NCBI RefSeq assembly: GCF_025685415.1
Contig: NZ_JAGSYB010000001.1
Coordinates: 868,001 to 932,000 of the forward strand
From: Terriglobus aquaticus
GTDB lineage: Bacteria; Acidobacteriota; Terriglobia; Terriglobales; Acidobacteriaceae
Direction: 5' to 3'
Length of the DNA: 64,000 nucleotides
The notes beneath the pieces are model-generated. The model was not told the origin of the DNA. It searched no databases and saw only the letters and a list, made by a program, of their open reading frames with translations. The translations under genes were made by a program, and so were the position numbers. Shown here piece after piece: positions 1-8,372 of this stretch. How positions within the stretch are numbered: the first letter of the stretch is position 1; each line of letters begins with the position of its first letter.

Positions 1-1380
1 ATCTTCGCAACGGCTGCGTGGCAATATACCCACCATGTGCTTCCGGGTCTGCGATCGCACAAGGGATCGATCCTTACGGTCGCGAACTGGTCAGGGCAGT
101 GGCCGGGCTTAGTCGGTTTGCTGAACCTGAATGGATCGCTGGTGAAGGCGGGCGTGCCGTTCTCCAGCCTGTGGAGCGAAAAGTTCGACGACGAGTTCTT
201 TTTGCGCGGTCTGGATGAGTGGCTTGCAACGGGCGAGATCACGCACGACCTGTCGCAGGTCCGCAGCTTCGATCCCGCTGGCGTACAGCTAGAGGTGAAG
301 AAGGTCGCACAGACGCTCGCGGACGACGTGCTGCGCCGGAAGGCGATCCTTGGTGTCTTCGACGAAGGCTGCATGGGTATGTACAACGCCATCTTGGATG
401 ACGAACTGCTGAATCCGATGGGCTTGTACAAAGAGCGGCTCAGCCAGTCGGCGCTGCTTGCGGCGATGCAGCATGTGTCACAGAAGGAGGCGGACGGTGT
501 GTATGCCTGGTTGCGCAATGCCGGCGTGACCTTTCACTTCGGTGACGATGCCGCCCAGCACTTGACCCCGGAGCAGGTGCTGAACCAGTGTCGGATGTAC
601 ATCGCCGCGGTACGCATCGCGGACGAATTCCACTGCGACGCGATCGGCATTCAATACCAGCAGGGCCTGAAGGACATGGCCTCTGCCTCGGACCTTCCCG
701 AAGGCTTGCTGAACAATCCGGAGCGTCCTCCGGTCTACTCGCCCGACGGTCGCGAGCTGTACGCGGGCAAGGCGCTGCCGCACTTCAACGAGGTGGACGA
801 GTGCGCGGGCGTGGACGCCCTGCTGACAAATCGCGTCTGGGAAAGGCTTGGCCTGGATCCTTCGACCACGCTGCACGACCTTCGTTGGGGAGAGCTTTAC
901 CCTCGAAATTCAGCGATTCCAGAGGACTTTGTGTGGCTGCTGCAGATCTCCGGTGCGGCGCCGGCTTCGCACTTTGTGGGCGGCTACTCCGGCGCTTCCA
1001 GCATGCGTCAGCCTGCGATGTATTTTCCGCAAGGCGGTGGTTCGCTGCGTGGCGTTAGCAGGCCGGGCGAGATTGTGTGGAGCCGCGTGTTCCAGGAAGG
1101 CGGTCGGCTCCACATGGACATCGGTCGCGGCTCTATTCTTGAACTGCCGGATGCGGAGACGCAGCGGCGCTGGAACAATGTCACCTACGAGTGGCCGATC
1201 GTTCACGCGAAGCTGCACGGCATGACGCGCGATCGGTTGATGGCGCGGCATCGTGCAAACCACATGAACATTGCGTACGCTCCGACAGCGCAAGAGGCAG
1301 ACCACGCGCTCGCGTGCAAGGCCGCGCTGTTTGAACAGCTCGGCGGTAAAGTACACCTGTGTGGGCGGGTACAGCTATAG
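1..1380 (+). CDS. L-fucose isomerase-like protein, 5' end outside window
   Basis: The frame is open from the first base, so the start lies left of the window; about 459 C-terminal residues are visible. The protein resembles the fucose-isomerase-like family, cytoplasmic metal-dependent aldose-ketose isomerases. Visible signs are the stretch AAWQYTHHVLPGLRSHKG, the acidic motif DEGCMGMYNAILDDE, which probably supplies metal ligands, and the C-terminal RANHMNIAYA with a conserved His. The downstream oxidative L-fucose genes support a 6-deoxy-sugar substrate, but family members act on several aldoses and some have no proven isomerase activity. The first in-frame Met-like codon at position 37 is internal and should not be used as the start. 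Confidence 0.8.
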   Translation: MFATAAWQYTHHVLPGLRSHKGSILTVANWSGQWPGLVGLLNLNGSLVKAGVPFSSLWSEKFDDEFFLRGLDEWLATGEITHDLSQVRSFDPAGVQLEVKKVAQTLADDVLRRKAILGVFDEGCMGMYNAILDDELLNPMGLYKERLSQSALLAAMQHVSQKEADGVYAWLRNAGVTFHFGDDAAQHLTPEQVLNQCRMYIAAVRIADEFHCDAIGIQYQQGLKDMASASDLPEGLLNNPERPPVYSPDGRELYAGKALPHFNEVDECAGVDALLTNRVWERLGLDPSTTLHDLRWGELYPRNSAIPEDFVWLLQISGAAPASHFVGGYSGASSMRQPAMYFPQGGGSLRGVSRPGEIVWSRVFQEGGRLHMDIGRGSILELPDAETQRRWNNVTYEWPIVHAKLHGMTRDRLMARHRANHMNIAYAPTAQEADHALACKAALFEQLGGKVHLCGRVQL

Positions 1381-2088
1381 GTGATACTCATTCATGGGTG
1401 CGCTGGAGCTCTTCTCGAAGAGCGCTTGGTCGACGATTCATCGGTTTAGGCTGCCGCCCTGAAGGGGTCGTGTGCCATAGTTCCTTCTCTCAGTGCAGCA
1501 ATTCGAAGACCGAGTGCGGTTTAGGGGAGCGGTGCCCCGATGTGACTGGATCTCACAAATCCGACGGGTGATGCCACGGCTGACAGGTCGACCTGGGAGC
1601 AAAGGCAGCACGAGGTCCAGCCCCTTCGCATAGATCCGTCGCGAGTGCAACGAAGATCACGGAATCCAGGACCACCTTGGAACTGCGCCGGAGTCAGTGT
1701 CGGCATTTTCGGCTATCCGAGAGATCTAACCGTTCCAAGGCTTCCAGGTGTTTTCAGAAGACGAAAGCGATAAGTCGAAACGCCGTGCATTGCCCGGATC
1801 GAGCTGCATAGCCAGAGCAAGCCAGCGCGAGCGCTGGGTAAGTCGCCATTTGAGATTGGGGCGCGGCCCTCCCGCAGGCGGCTCTGAATGCGGGGCGGGA
1901 GTAGCAGTAGAGCCGGCTGGGCGTGAGGGGTGCCGGCGAGGGACGCCGTTGCCACGATGCAGGCAGCGAAGCGGAGGGAGCGGCAGGTGTTCCTCGGTTC
2001 TGAGGCGGAGCTGGCGCGAGGTCCTGGAGTCAGTCTGCGGAGCGTTCGCTGGAGGCGCGCACGTGAGTGCCAGCCGCGGGCAGTTCTT
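1381..2088. other. Non-coding or decayed stretch, no gene supported
   Basis: Roughly 700 bases follow the isomerase-like gene without a convincing gene. All open frames are short, mutually overlapping and without recognisable family motifs. Given the LacI relic immediately to the right, some of this may be the remains of the rest of that regulator, but I could not recognise any LacI effector-binding sequence in it. I also looked for tRNA-like and hairpin structures and saw none worth calling. Confidence 0.5.
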
Positions 2089-2177
2089 GCTGATGTCTTC
2101 GTGATTGCGCAAGACCTTGGAGATGGTGACCGCTGAAAGGCCCAGGTCTTTTGCGATTTCCTTAAGGTGACTGCCAT
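2089..2177 (-). pseudogene. LacI-family regulator relic (N-terminal helix-turn-helix only)
   Basis: On the minus strand an ATG at 2177 is followed, after a one-base frame slip near 2163, by LKEIAKDLGLSAVTISKVL and then RNHEDIS, which is the DNA-binding helix-turn-helix of LacI-family repressors. After DIS the normal hinge and effector domain are absent and the frame becomes low-complexity Pro/Arg-rich sequence. A full family member is about 340 residues, so this is a decayed fragment of about 30 codons. It lies between sugar-catabolism genes, so the lost protein probably regulated the fucose/rhamnose locus (inference). Confidence 0.75.
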
Positions 2178-2291
2178 TGCTTGTGCCTGTACTGGCTTGT
2201 TTGGAGGCTGGCTATCCCGATCGGTAGAAGGTGCACGCTTGCTTTCAGATGTACATGCTCAAGGACGCGCCGTGGAGGCCGGCTAGTGCAA

Positions 2292-2611
2292 CTAATAGAT
2301 CTTCCGCATGGGTTGAGACTTCGGGGTCAGGTCACTGCCCTCGTTTACCTCTGGAACCTTGTCATCAGGCTCTCCCTCTCGAGGACCTTGGGATCGCTGG
2401 CATCCAAGGCGGTCTTGGCTTCCATGGTGAAGCTGTCCTCAGCTTTCAGGATCATGCAGAGGTGAGTGCCAAGCAGGTAGATCTGTATGTCCGTAACGCC
2501 GGCTTTGCGGACGCTGCTTGATCTAGGGCCAAACGTTCTGGTGCAGGTGTAAGTACTCGCGACGAGGGTCGGGTCGGGCCGCAGGTCAAGGTAGAGGCAG
2601 AAGCGCTGAAT
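2292..2611 (-). pseudogene. rhaM: L-rhamnose mutarotase pseudogene
   Basis: The minus strand encodes RFCLYLDLRPDPTLVA, then in another frame EYLHLHQNVWP followed by an in-frame stop, then SSVRKAGVTDIQIYLLGT, a long conserved block ending in LMTRFQR, a stop, and finally PMRKIY with a stop at 2292-2294. Read together these reproduce a roughly 105-residue L-rhamnose mutarotase (DUF718/RhaM family, interconverts anomers of 6-deoxy-sugars) broken by at least two frameshifts and two stops. The expected initiation codon reads ATT at 2609-2611. The wild-type-looking residues on both sides of each lesion suggest recent decay. Confidence 0.85.
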
Positions 2612-2881
2612 GGAACTCCCGGGTTGCGAGACGCGCCAGGCCCCTATCGTAGAGCAGAAAATACCGGAGTACGCGTTGTCTGTAACGTTGACGCGGTGGT
2701 ACGCTGCCGCCCAAGGAAGTTGCCTGAGGAGAGGCCATGCGGTGCGGTCGCTCGAAGAGCCGATTCCGGATGCTGTGCTGGCCGGGGTTCGCGCCCATCC
2801 TGTCGCCGGTGGCGAATGTAGTGTGGCCGTCCGGCTTGCCTGAGAACCAGGACTTGCCGCAGAGCCGTCAGGAAGCTGCCT
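2612..2881. other. Leader region upstream of the lactonase gene
   Basis: About 270 bases between the mutarotase pseudogene and the divergent lactonase gene. It must carry the promoter of the fucose operon if that starts here. I could not identify convincing -35/-10 elements or an operator. A ribosome-binding-like GGAAGCTGCCT precedes the ATG at 2882. Short open frames here resemble nothing I know. Confidence 0.4.
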
Positions 2882-3748
2882 ATGTTTCGCATTGATGCGC
2901 ACCATCACCTGTGGCACTACGACGCCGACGAGTACGCGTGGATTACGGATGACCTTGCTCCGTTGCGGCGCGACTTTGTGGCTGCGGACCTGATCGCGAC
3001 ACTGGCGGATGCAGGTCTGCAAGGTGCGATCACGGTACAGGCGCGGCAAAACGTAAAGGAGACAGAATGGCTACTGCAGGTTGCGGCCGTGACGCCGCCG
3101 GTGCTTGGAGTCGTAGGCTGGCTGCCGTTGCGGGATCCGGCACTGCCTGAGCTGCTGGAGCGGTTCTCACAAGTTGCACTGCTCAAGGGCTTGCGGCACG
3201 TGGTGCAGGCCGAGCCCGCTGGCTTTATGGACGACGCGGCCTTTCGTGAAGGGCTGGCGCATGTCGCAGCCGCCGGGCTCACGTACGACCTCCTGATTGT
3301 GGAACAGCAACTGGAAGAGGCGACGCGTCTGGTCGACGCATTTCCGCAGATCTCGTTTGTGCTGGATCACATTGCTAAGCCGCGCATGGGCGATGGCGAT
3401 ATGACTGAGTGGTCGCGGGGCATTGTGGAACTTGCACGACGTCCGAATACGGTTTGTAAGGTGTCTGGCATTGTCACGGAGGCGAGCAGTGGCGCCTGGT
3501 CCGCTAAATCGTTGCGTCCGTATTACGAGGTGGTGCTGGACGCATTCACGCCGAAGCGCCTGCTATTTGGCAGCGACTGGCCGGTGGTGCTGGCGCGGTG
3601 CAGCTACGTGGATTGGTTCCGGATCGTGCAGGGTTGGACCGCCGACCTATCTGCGATGGAGCAAGCGGCGATCTTCGGCGAGAACGCTGTGCGCGTGTAC
3701 GGCGTTGCCAAGCGTGAGGCAGCGACGCAACAGGGAGAAAGGGCGTGA
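2882..3748 (+). CDS. Amidohydrolase-family lactonase, probable L-fuconolactonase
   Basis: The 288-residue protein belongs to the amidohydrolase-2 / COG3618 family that includes L-fucono-, L-rhamnono- and 2-pyrone-4,6-dicarboxylate lactonases, TIM-barrel hydrolases that open sugar lactones in the cytoplasm. It shows the N-terminal DAHHHLWHYD motif, a central LDHIAKP with the family His, and the C-terminal FGSDWPV with the catalytic Asp. There is no signal peptide. Its stop overlaps the GTG start of the dehydrogenase gene by four bases, so the two are translationally coupled. With FucP and L-fuconate dehydratase nearby, hydrolysis of L-fucono-lactone is the best guess; the exact sugar is inference. 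Confidence 0.85.
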   Translation: MFRIDAHHHLWHYDADEYAWITDDLAPLRRDFVAADLIATLADAGLQGAITVQARQNVKETEWLLQVAAVTPPVLGVVGWLPLRDPALPELLERFSQVALLKGLRHVVQAEPAGFMDDAAFREGLAHVAAAGLTYDLLIVEQQLEEATRLVDAFPQISFVLDHIAKPRMGDGDMTEWSRGIVELARRPNTVCKVSGIVTEASSGAWSAKSLRPYYEVVLDAFTPKRLLFGSDWPVVLARCSYVDWFRIVQGWTADLSAMEQAAIFGENAVRVYGVAKREAATQQGERA

Positions 3749-4749
3749 AAGCGGTGGCACTGTTGGCACCCGGGCAGGCGACTGTGACGGAGGTGCCAGA
3801 GCCCGAGCGCCGCGAAGGGGATCTGCTGCTGCGGGTGGAGATGGTTGGTTTGTGCGGGACCGATCTGAATAGCTTTCGCGGTCGCAATCCCATGGTCAGC
3901 TTTCCGCGTGTGATCGGGCATGAGATTGCCGCGACGGTGCTGGAAGGGAACGCTGAAGTGCCTTCCGGCACCAGAGTCACGGTCTTGCCGTATACCGCCT
4001 GTGGCACGTGTGCGGCCTGCCGGGCGGGGCGGTTCAACGCGTGCCAGGTCAACCAGACCTTAGGTGTGCAGCGCGACGGTGGGATGACGGAGCTGCTGAG
4101 TGTGCCGGCAGATAAGGTCTACCCGTCCGATCTGTCGCTCCAGGAGCTTTGCTTAGTGGAGCCGCTTACAGTTGGTATGCACGCGGTTTCGCGAGCGCGG
4201 GTTCAGGCCGGGGAGGCCGTTGCGGTGTACGGTTGCGGCGGCGTTGGACTGGGTGCGATTGCGGGCGCAGCGTTTTGCGGAGCGACGATCATTGCGATCG
4301 ACGTCGATGACGAGAAGCTGGCGATTGCGGCCGCGGCTGGAGCGAAGCACTGCATCCACTCCCGCCGCGAGTCCGTGCACGACCGGCTGCAGGAGATCAC
4401 GGGCGGTGAGGGTCCCGCCGTTGTGATCGAAGCGATCGGCCTGCCCGAGACGTTTCGTGCCGCTGTGGAGGAGGTCTCCTTCGCCGGACGGGTGGCCTAC
4501 ATTGGCTACGCGAAGGAGCCCGTGAGTTATGAGACCAAGCTGTTTGTGCAGAAGGAACTCGACATCCTGGGTTCTCGCAACGCCCTGCCAGCCGATTTCA
4601 GGGAAGTGATTGCGCTGCTGCGGAGAGGGGTGTTCCCGACAGAACGAGCCATCTCCGCAGTGGTTTCGATTGACGAAGCTCCTGCGATGCTGGCACGCTG
4701 GTCGGACGATCCAGCCAGCTTTACCAAGATTGTGGTCCGGATTCGGTAG
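3745..4749 (+). CDS. Zinc-dependent alcohol dehydrogenase (MDR family), sugar dehydrogenase
   Basis: A 334-residue medium-chain dehydrogenase. It has GLCGTDLNSF and GHE (GHEIAATV) of the catalytic zinc site, the four structural-zinc cysteines in CGTCAACRAGRFNAC, and a Rossmann motif VYGCGGVGLGAI. It starts with GTG at 3745 behind GGGAGAAAGGGC, overlapping the lactonase stop. In this context it may oxidise L-fucose to the lactone, or a later hydroxyl in the pathway; the SDR at 7611 is the other candidate for each step. No odd features. Confidence 0.85.
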   Translation: MKAVALLAPGQATVTEVPEPERREGDLLLRVEMVGLCGTDLNSFRGRNPMVSFPRVIGHEIAATVLEGNAEVPSGTRVTVLPYTACGTCAACRAGRFNACQVNQTLGVQRDGGMTELLSVPADKVYPSDLSLQELCLVEPLTVGMHAVSRARVQAGEAVAVYGCGGVGLGAIAGAAFCGATIIAIDVDDEKLAIAAAAGAKHCIHSRRESVHDRLQEITGGEGPAVVIEAIGLPETFRAAVEEVSFAGRVAYIGYAKEPVSYETKLFVQKELDILGSRNALPADFREVIALLRRGVFPTERAISAVVSIDEAPAMLARWSDDPASFTKIVVRIR

Positions 4750-4763
4750 TCCCAGGAGCACGC

Positions 4764-6080
4764 ATGATTGCCTCGACATCGACACGCCCGCAACGCGCGG
4801 GAGCGGTGCTCCTGCCCCAGGGAACTGCGGGCATCTTCTCGCTGGTTGCCGGCCTGTTCTTCTTGTGGGGCATTCCCAACAACCTGAATGATGTGCTGAT
4901 CCGGCAGTTCATGAAGTCGTTCGCGATTACGCGATTCGAAGCTGGGCTGGTGCAGTCCGCTTTCTACCTTGGATACTTCTTGCTGGCCTTGCCCGCCGGG
5001 TTGCTGATGGCCAAGAAGGGCTACAAGGCGGGATTTCTGACAGGTTTGCTGCTGTTCAGCACGGGCTGCTTTCTGTTCTGGCCGGCGGCACACTCGGGGC
5101 ATTATCTGGCATTTCTGATTGCATTGTTCGTGGTGGCCAGCGGTCTCGCATTTCTGGAGACTGCGGCCAATCCCTTCGTTGCGCAACTGGGGCCGACCGA
5201 CAGCTCTGAAGCCAGACTTAATCTGGCGCAGGCGTTCAATCCCATCGGTTCAATTGCCGGCGTGCTGCTAGGCGTTCGCTTCATCTTTTCTGGCGTGGAG
5301 CTAACGCCTGCCCAGGTGAGCAGCATGAGGGCAGCGGGCACGTACACCAACTACCTGCACGCGGAGACGTTTCGCGTGGTCGTTCCGTACCTGGTGTTGG
5401 GTGGCCTGGCCCTGCTGTGGGCGGTGATGATTGCGCTTACTAGATTTCCCGCGTTCATCCATCAGCGCGAACACGTGGCTGAGGTGGAGACCGACTGGAA
5501 GGCGCTGTTTCGCAAGAAGCACTTTGTGTTCGCGCTCTTTGCGCAGTTTATGTACGTGGCAGCGCAGGTTGGCACGTGGAGCTTCTTCATTCAATACGCG
5601 CAGCAATACGGGCACACGGACGAGCGGACGGCGGGCTTCTTTCTTACCGGTACGCTTGCGGCGTTCGGTGCTGGCCGGTTCTTGTCGTCGTTGCTGATGC
5701 GGCGGGTGCGTGCGGATCGCGTGATGGTCTGGTACGCGGCGATGAACATTGTGCTGCTTGCCGTGGGCATCACCATGCCCGGTTGGGCGGGGCTAATCGC
5801 GGTGCTGCTGACCAGCTTCTTTATGTCGATCATGTTTCCCACGATCTTTGCGCTGGGATTGAAGGACCTGGGCGGCAACACGAACCTGGGTGGCTCGTTC
5901 CTGGTGATGACGATCATTGGTGGAGCGGTCGGCACACCGTTGATGGGTCGTTTGGGAGAACACAGCACCGCTCTGTCGTATCTGATCCCACTGCTTGGGT
6001 ATGTGGTGGTGGCAGCCTACGCGTTGTACATGCGGCGTTACACCTCGACGCGATTGCAGGTTTCTAACTTCGACATCTAA
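4764..6080 (+). CDS. fucP: L-fucose:H+ symporter (MFS)
   Basis: The 438-residue protein is an inner-membrane major facilitator with 12 predicted helices. It closely follows FucP, including FFLWGIPNNLNDVLIRQF (the Asp is the proton-coupling residue described for FucP), GLVQSAFYLGYFLLALPAG, and LAFLETAANPFVAQLGP, whose Glu corresponds to the second essential acidic residue. It is 14 bases behind the dehydrogenase gene with a clear AGGAG before the ATG, so it is in the same operon. FucP homologues also import L-galactose, arabinose or other sugars, so substrate range is open. Confidence 0.88.
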   Translation: MIASTSTRPQRAGAVLLPQGTAGIFSLVAGLFFLWGIPNNLNDVLIRQFMKSFAITRFEAGLVQSAFYLGYFLLALPAGLLMAKKGYKAGFLTGLLLFSTGCFLFWPAAHSGHYLAFLIALFVVASGLAFLETAANPFVAQLGPTDSSEARLNLAQAFNPIGSIAGVLLGVRFIFSGVELTPAQVSSMRAAGTYTNYLHAETFRVVVPYLVLGGLALLWAVMIALTRFPAFIHQREHVAEVETDWKALFRKKHFVFALFAQFMYVAAQVGTWSFFIQYAQQYGHTDERTAGFFLTGTLAAFGAGRFLSSLLMRRVRADRVMVWYAAMNIVLLAVGITMPGWAGLIAVLLTSFFMSIMFPTIFALGLKDLGGNTNLGGSFLVMTIIGGAVGTPLMGRLGEHSTALSYLIPLLGYVVVAAYALYMRRYTSTRLQVSNFDI

Positions 6081-6507
6081 GCGCGGGTGTGCGCCGCAAG
6101 CGGTCGCATCCGCTTTCGCCTGATCCGCGCCTTCGCGTCAGCCACGGCACATGCTCCGCGTGTACCATGCAGTCATCGTTAACGTAGCTGACGACTGTAC
6201 AGCGTGAGGTTGGTCAAGGACCGGACTCGAGGCATACCGGCTGTTCGCTCGGCTTATGTGAGTGAGCTACTGCGGGAGGGTGAGGCATCTTCGACACAAC
6301 CGCGCTCCGCTGGACTCGGGCAGTTCGAAAGTTGAGGTTAAGCGTAACGGGCGCTCTGGTATCGCAGATGAAATGGACTGTATTCTGTTTGCCAGCTGGC
6401 TCGTCTTGTCGGCGTTTCCGTGGATCACTCGTGAAGCAAGTTCGATGGGCTGCGGAGTCGTTCCTCTATCGCCCCGATAGCACACACCAACGTATCGAGA
6501 GCCTTGT
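6081..6507. other. Intergenic gap, no gene supported
   Basis: About 430 bases between fucP and the oxidoreductase. No open frame has recognisable motifs. A perfect 8-base palindrome CGTTAACG at 6177-6184 resembles the centre of many LacI-family operators, which is suggestive because a LacI relic lies at 2089, but one 8-mer is weak evidence. A separate promoter for the downstream three-gene block probably lies here. Confidence 0.4.
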
Positions 6508-7614
6508 GTGATCTCACCCGTTCGATCTGAGCAAACCTCCGTTCGCGGCACCAGTCGCCCGATCGTCATCGTGGGTGCGGGCAGCATTGTGAATGATGCG
6601 CATCTGCCGGCGTATCGCGCCACGGGTTTGGAAGTGATCGCCATCGCGGACATGGACCAACGCCGTGCCGAGCGGGTTGCTGCCCAGTTCGGAATCCCGC
6701 GGAGCTTTGGCAGCGTGGAGGAAGCGGTGCAGAACGCGCCGCGCGATTGCGTGTTCGACGTCGCAGTCCCGGCACCTGCATTAGTACGCGTGCTTTCGGT
6801 CTTGCCTGAGGGGTCGGCCGTGCTGATGCAGAAGCCCATGGGCGAAACGCTCGAGGAAGCACGAACGATTGTGGAGCTGTGCCGGGCGCGCAGGTTTACA
6901 GCGGCCGTGAACTTTCAACTTCGCTTTGCTCCGAACATGGCAAAGGCACTTGCTCTGCGCGCTGTGGGAGACCTTGGTCAACTGCACGACTTTCAGGTGG
7001 ACGTGAGCTGCCACATGCCGTGGGAGACGTGGAGTTTTCTGGCCAAAGCACCGCGGCTCGAGATTCTGTACCACTCGATTCACTACCTGGATCTGGCGCG
7101 CGCCTGGATGGGTGAACCCGCAGCCGTTCAGGCGCGCACGGTGCGGAGTCCTGTGACGCCGGATCTGAGCGCAACCAAGAGTTCGATCGTGTTGGATTAC
7201 GGTGACTGGACCCGGGCGCTGATCGCAACCAACCACAGCAATGGGTTCGGAATGGGTAACCAGCGGTCGTTTGTGCAGGTGGAGGGCACGCTGGGCGCGG
7301 TGCATGCGCAGATGGGTGTCAATCTGGACTATCCACGTGGTCTGCCAGATACGCTGGATGTAAGCCTGGGCCAAGCCGGGTGGCAACCGGTGCCCCTGGG
7401 TGGCAACTGGTTCCCGGAGGCATTCGCCGGCTCGATGAACTCGCTGCAGAACTTTCTTGCTTCCACAACGGATGTGCTGCCCACACGTGTCGACGATGCC
7501 TTTCGCACGATGGCACTTGTTGAGGCTTGTTATGAATCGAGCAGGACCGGGCGGGCGATTGCACCGAACGATCTGCTGCTGCCCCACGAACTAGAGAGGT
7601 ACGACGCGCAATGA
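6508..7614 (+). CDS. Gfo/Idh/MocA-family oxidoreductase
   Basis: A 368-residue cytoplasmic NAD(P)-dependent dehydrogenase. An N-terminal Rossmann domain carries IVIVGAGSIVNDAHLPAY, then QKPMG in the position of the family EKP motif (the first residue is Gln instead of Glu), then the C-terminal domain with YHSIHYLDLAR, whose His is the likely catalytic residue. It starts with GTG; an alternative start inside the first 20 residues is possible. Its last codons overlap the ATG of the SDR gene by four bases. The substrate is unknown; a sugar or sugar acid oxidation in L-fucose use is the natural reading of the neighbourhood. Confidence 0.82.
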   Translation: MISPVRSEQTSVRGTSRPIVIVGAGSIVNDAHLPAYRATGLEVIAIADMDQRRAERVAAQFGIPRSFGSVEEAVQNAPRDCVFDVAVPAPALVRVLSVLPEGSAVLMQKPMGETLEEARTIVELCRARRFTAAVNFQLRFAPNMAKALALRAVGDLGQLHDFQVDVSCHMPWETWSFLAKAPRLEILYHSIHYLDLARAWMGEPAAVQARTVRSPVTPDLSATKSSIVLDYGDWTRALIATNHSNGFGMGNQRSFVQVEGTLGAVHAQMGVNLDYPRGLPDTLDVSLGQAGWQPVPLGGNWFPEAFAGSMNSLQNFLASTTDVLPTRVDDAFRTMALVEACYESSRTGRAIAPNDLLLPHELERYDAQ

Positions 7615-8372
7615 TCGGGAACGAAGAGAACTCTGGTGTGCTTACAGGGAAAACTGCGCTGGTTACGGGCGCAGGCAGCGGCATTGGCGCGGCCATTGCG
7701 ACGGCACTCGCGGGCGCCGGTGCAGAAGTTGTGCTTGCAGATATTCGACTGCAAGCTGCGGAGGCTGTGGCGAAGGACCTGCCTGGTGCGCGAGCGCTGG
7801 AGCTGGATGTGTGTGACGCGAAGGCGATCGAAGCCGCTGCCGCGAAGTTCGATACGCTCGACATCCTGGTGAACAACGCGGGAATCGGATTGGTTGGAGA
7901 TATTGCGGCGACCGAGCAGGAGGACTTTGCTCGTGTCATGCACGTGAACGTGGATTCCGTGTTCCTGGTGACGAAGGCCTTTCTGCCGCACTTGATGAAA
8001 CGTCGCGGGTCGATCGTCAACATCGCTTCTGTCGCAGGATTGGTGGGCATTCGTCAGCGCTTTGCTTACTGTGCTTCCAAGGGAGCGGTGGTGGCCATGT
8101 CCCGCCAGCTCGCGGTGGAGTATCCTCAGCAGCTTCGGGTGAACTGTGTGTGTCCGGGCACGATCGATTCGCCGTTCGTCGCCGGCTTTCTGGAGAAGTA
8201 TCACGCAGGTCAAGAAGAAGAAGTGCGCGAGCAACTGCGGGTGCGACAGCCCGTGGGCAGGCTTGGGAGGCCGGATGAAGTTGCTTCTTTGGTGCTGTAC
8301 CTGTGCTCGCCGGCTGCCGACTTCATGCACGGCAGCGTGATCACCCTGGACGGAGGGTGGACCGCGGCATGA
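7611..8372 (+). CDS. SDR-family dehydrogenase, probable 2-keto-3-deoxy-L-fuconate dehydrogenase
   Basis: A classical 253-residue short-chain dehydrogenase: TGAGSGIGAAIA glycine motif, NNAG (LVNNAGIG), the Ser in NIASVAG, the YCASKG catalytic Tyr/Lys, and CPGTIDSPF. Family and position, coupled by four-base overlaps on both sides with the Gfo/Idh gene and L-fuconate dehydratase, point to 2-keto-3-deoxy-L-fuconate dehydrogenase, the step after the dehydratase in the non-phosphorylative L-fucose pathway. L-fucose dehydrogenase is the alternative; sequence alone does not decide. Confidence 0.82.
   Translation: MIGNEENSGVLTGKTALVTGAGSGIGAAIATALAGAGAEVVLADIRLQAAEAVAKDLPGARALELDVCDAKAIEAAAAKFDTLDILVNNAGIGLVGDIAATEQEDFARVMHVNVDSVFLVTKAFLPHLMKRRGSIVNIASVAGLVGIRQRFAYCASKGAVVAMSRQLAVEYPQQLRVNCVCPGTIDSPFVAGFLEKYHAGQEEEVREQLRVRQPVGRLGRPDEVASLVLYLCSPAADFMHGSVITLDGGWTAA

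Noticed and set aside
1720-1900. Minus-strand segment reading like a TPR fragment (LALAMQLDPGNAR)
   Set aside because: One short TPR-like phrase in a decayed region, without a neighbouring repeat or start, is not enough to call a relic.
6177-6184. CGTTAACG as a LacI-family operator
   Set aside because: An 8-base palindrome alone occurs by chance and its flanks are not symmetrical; kept only as a hint in the gap entry.
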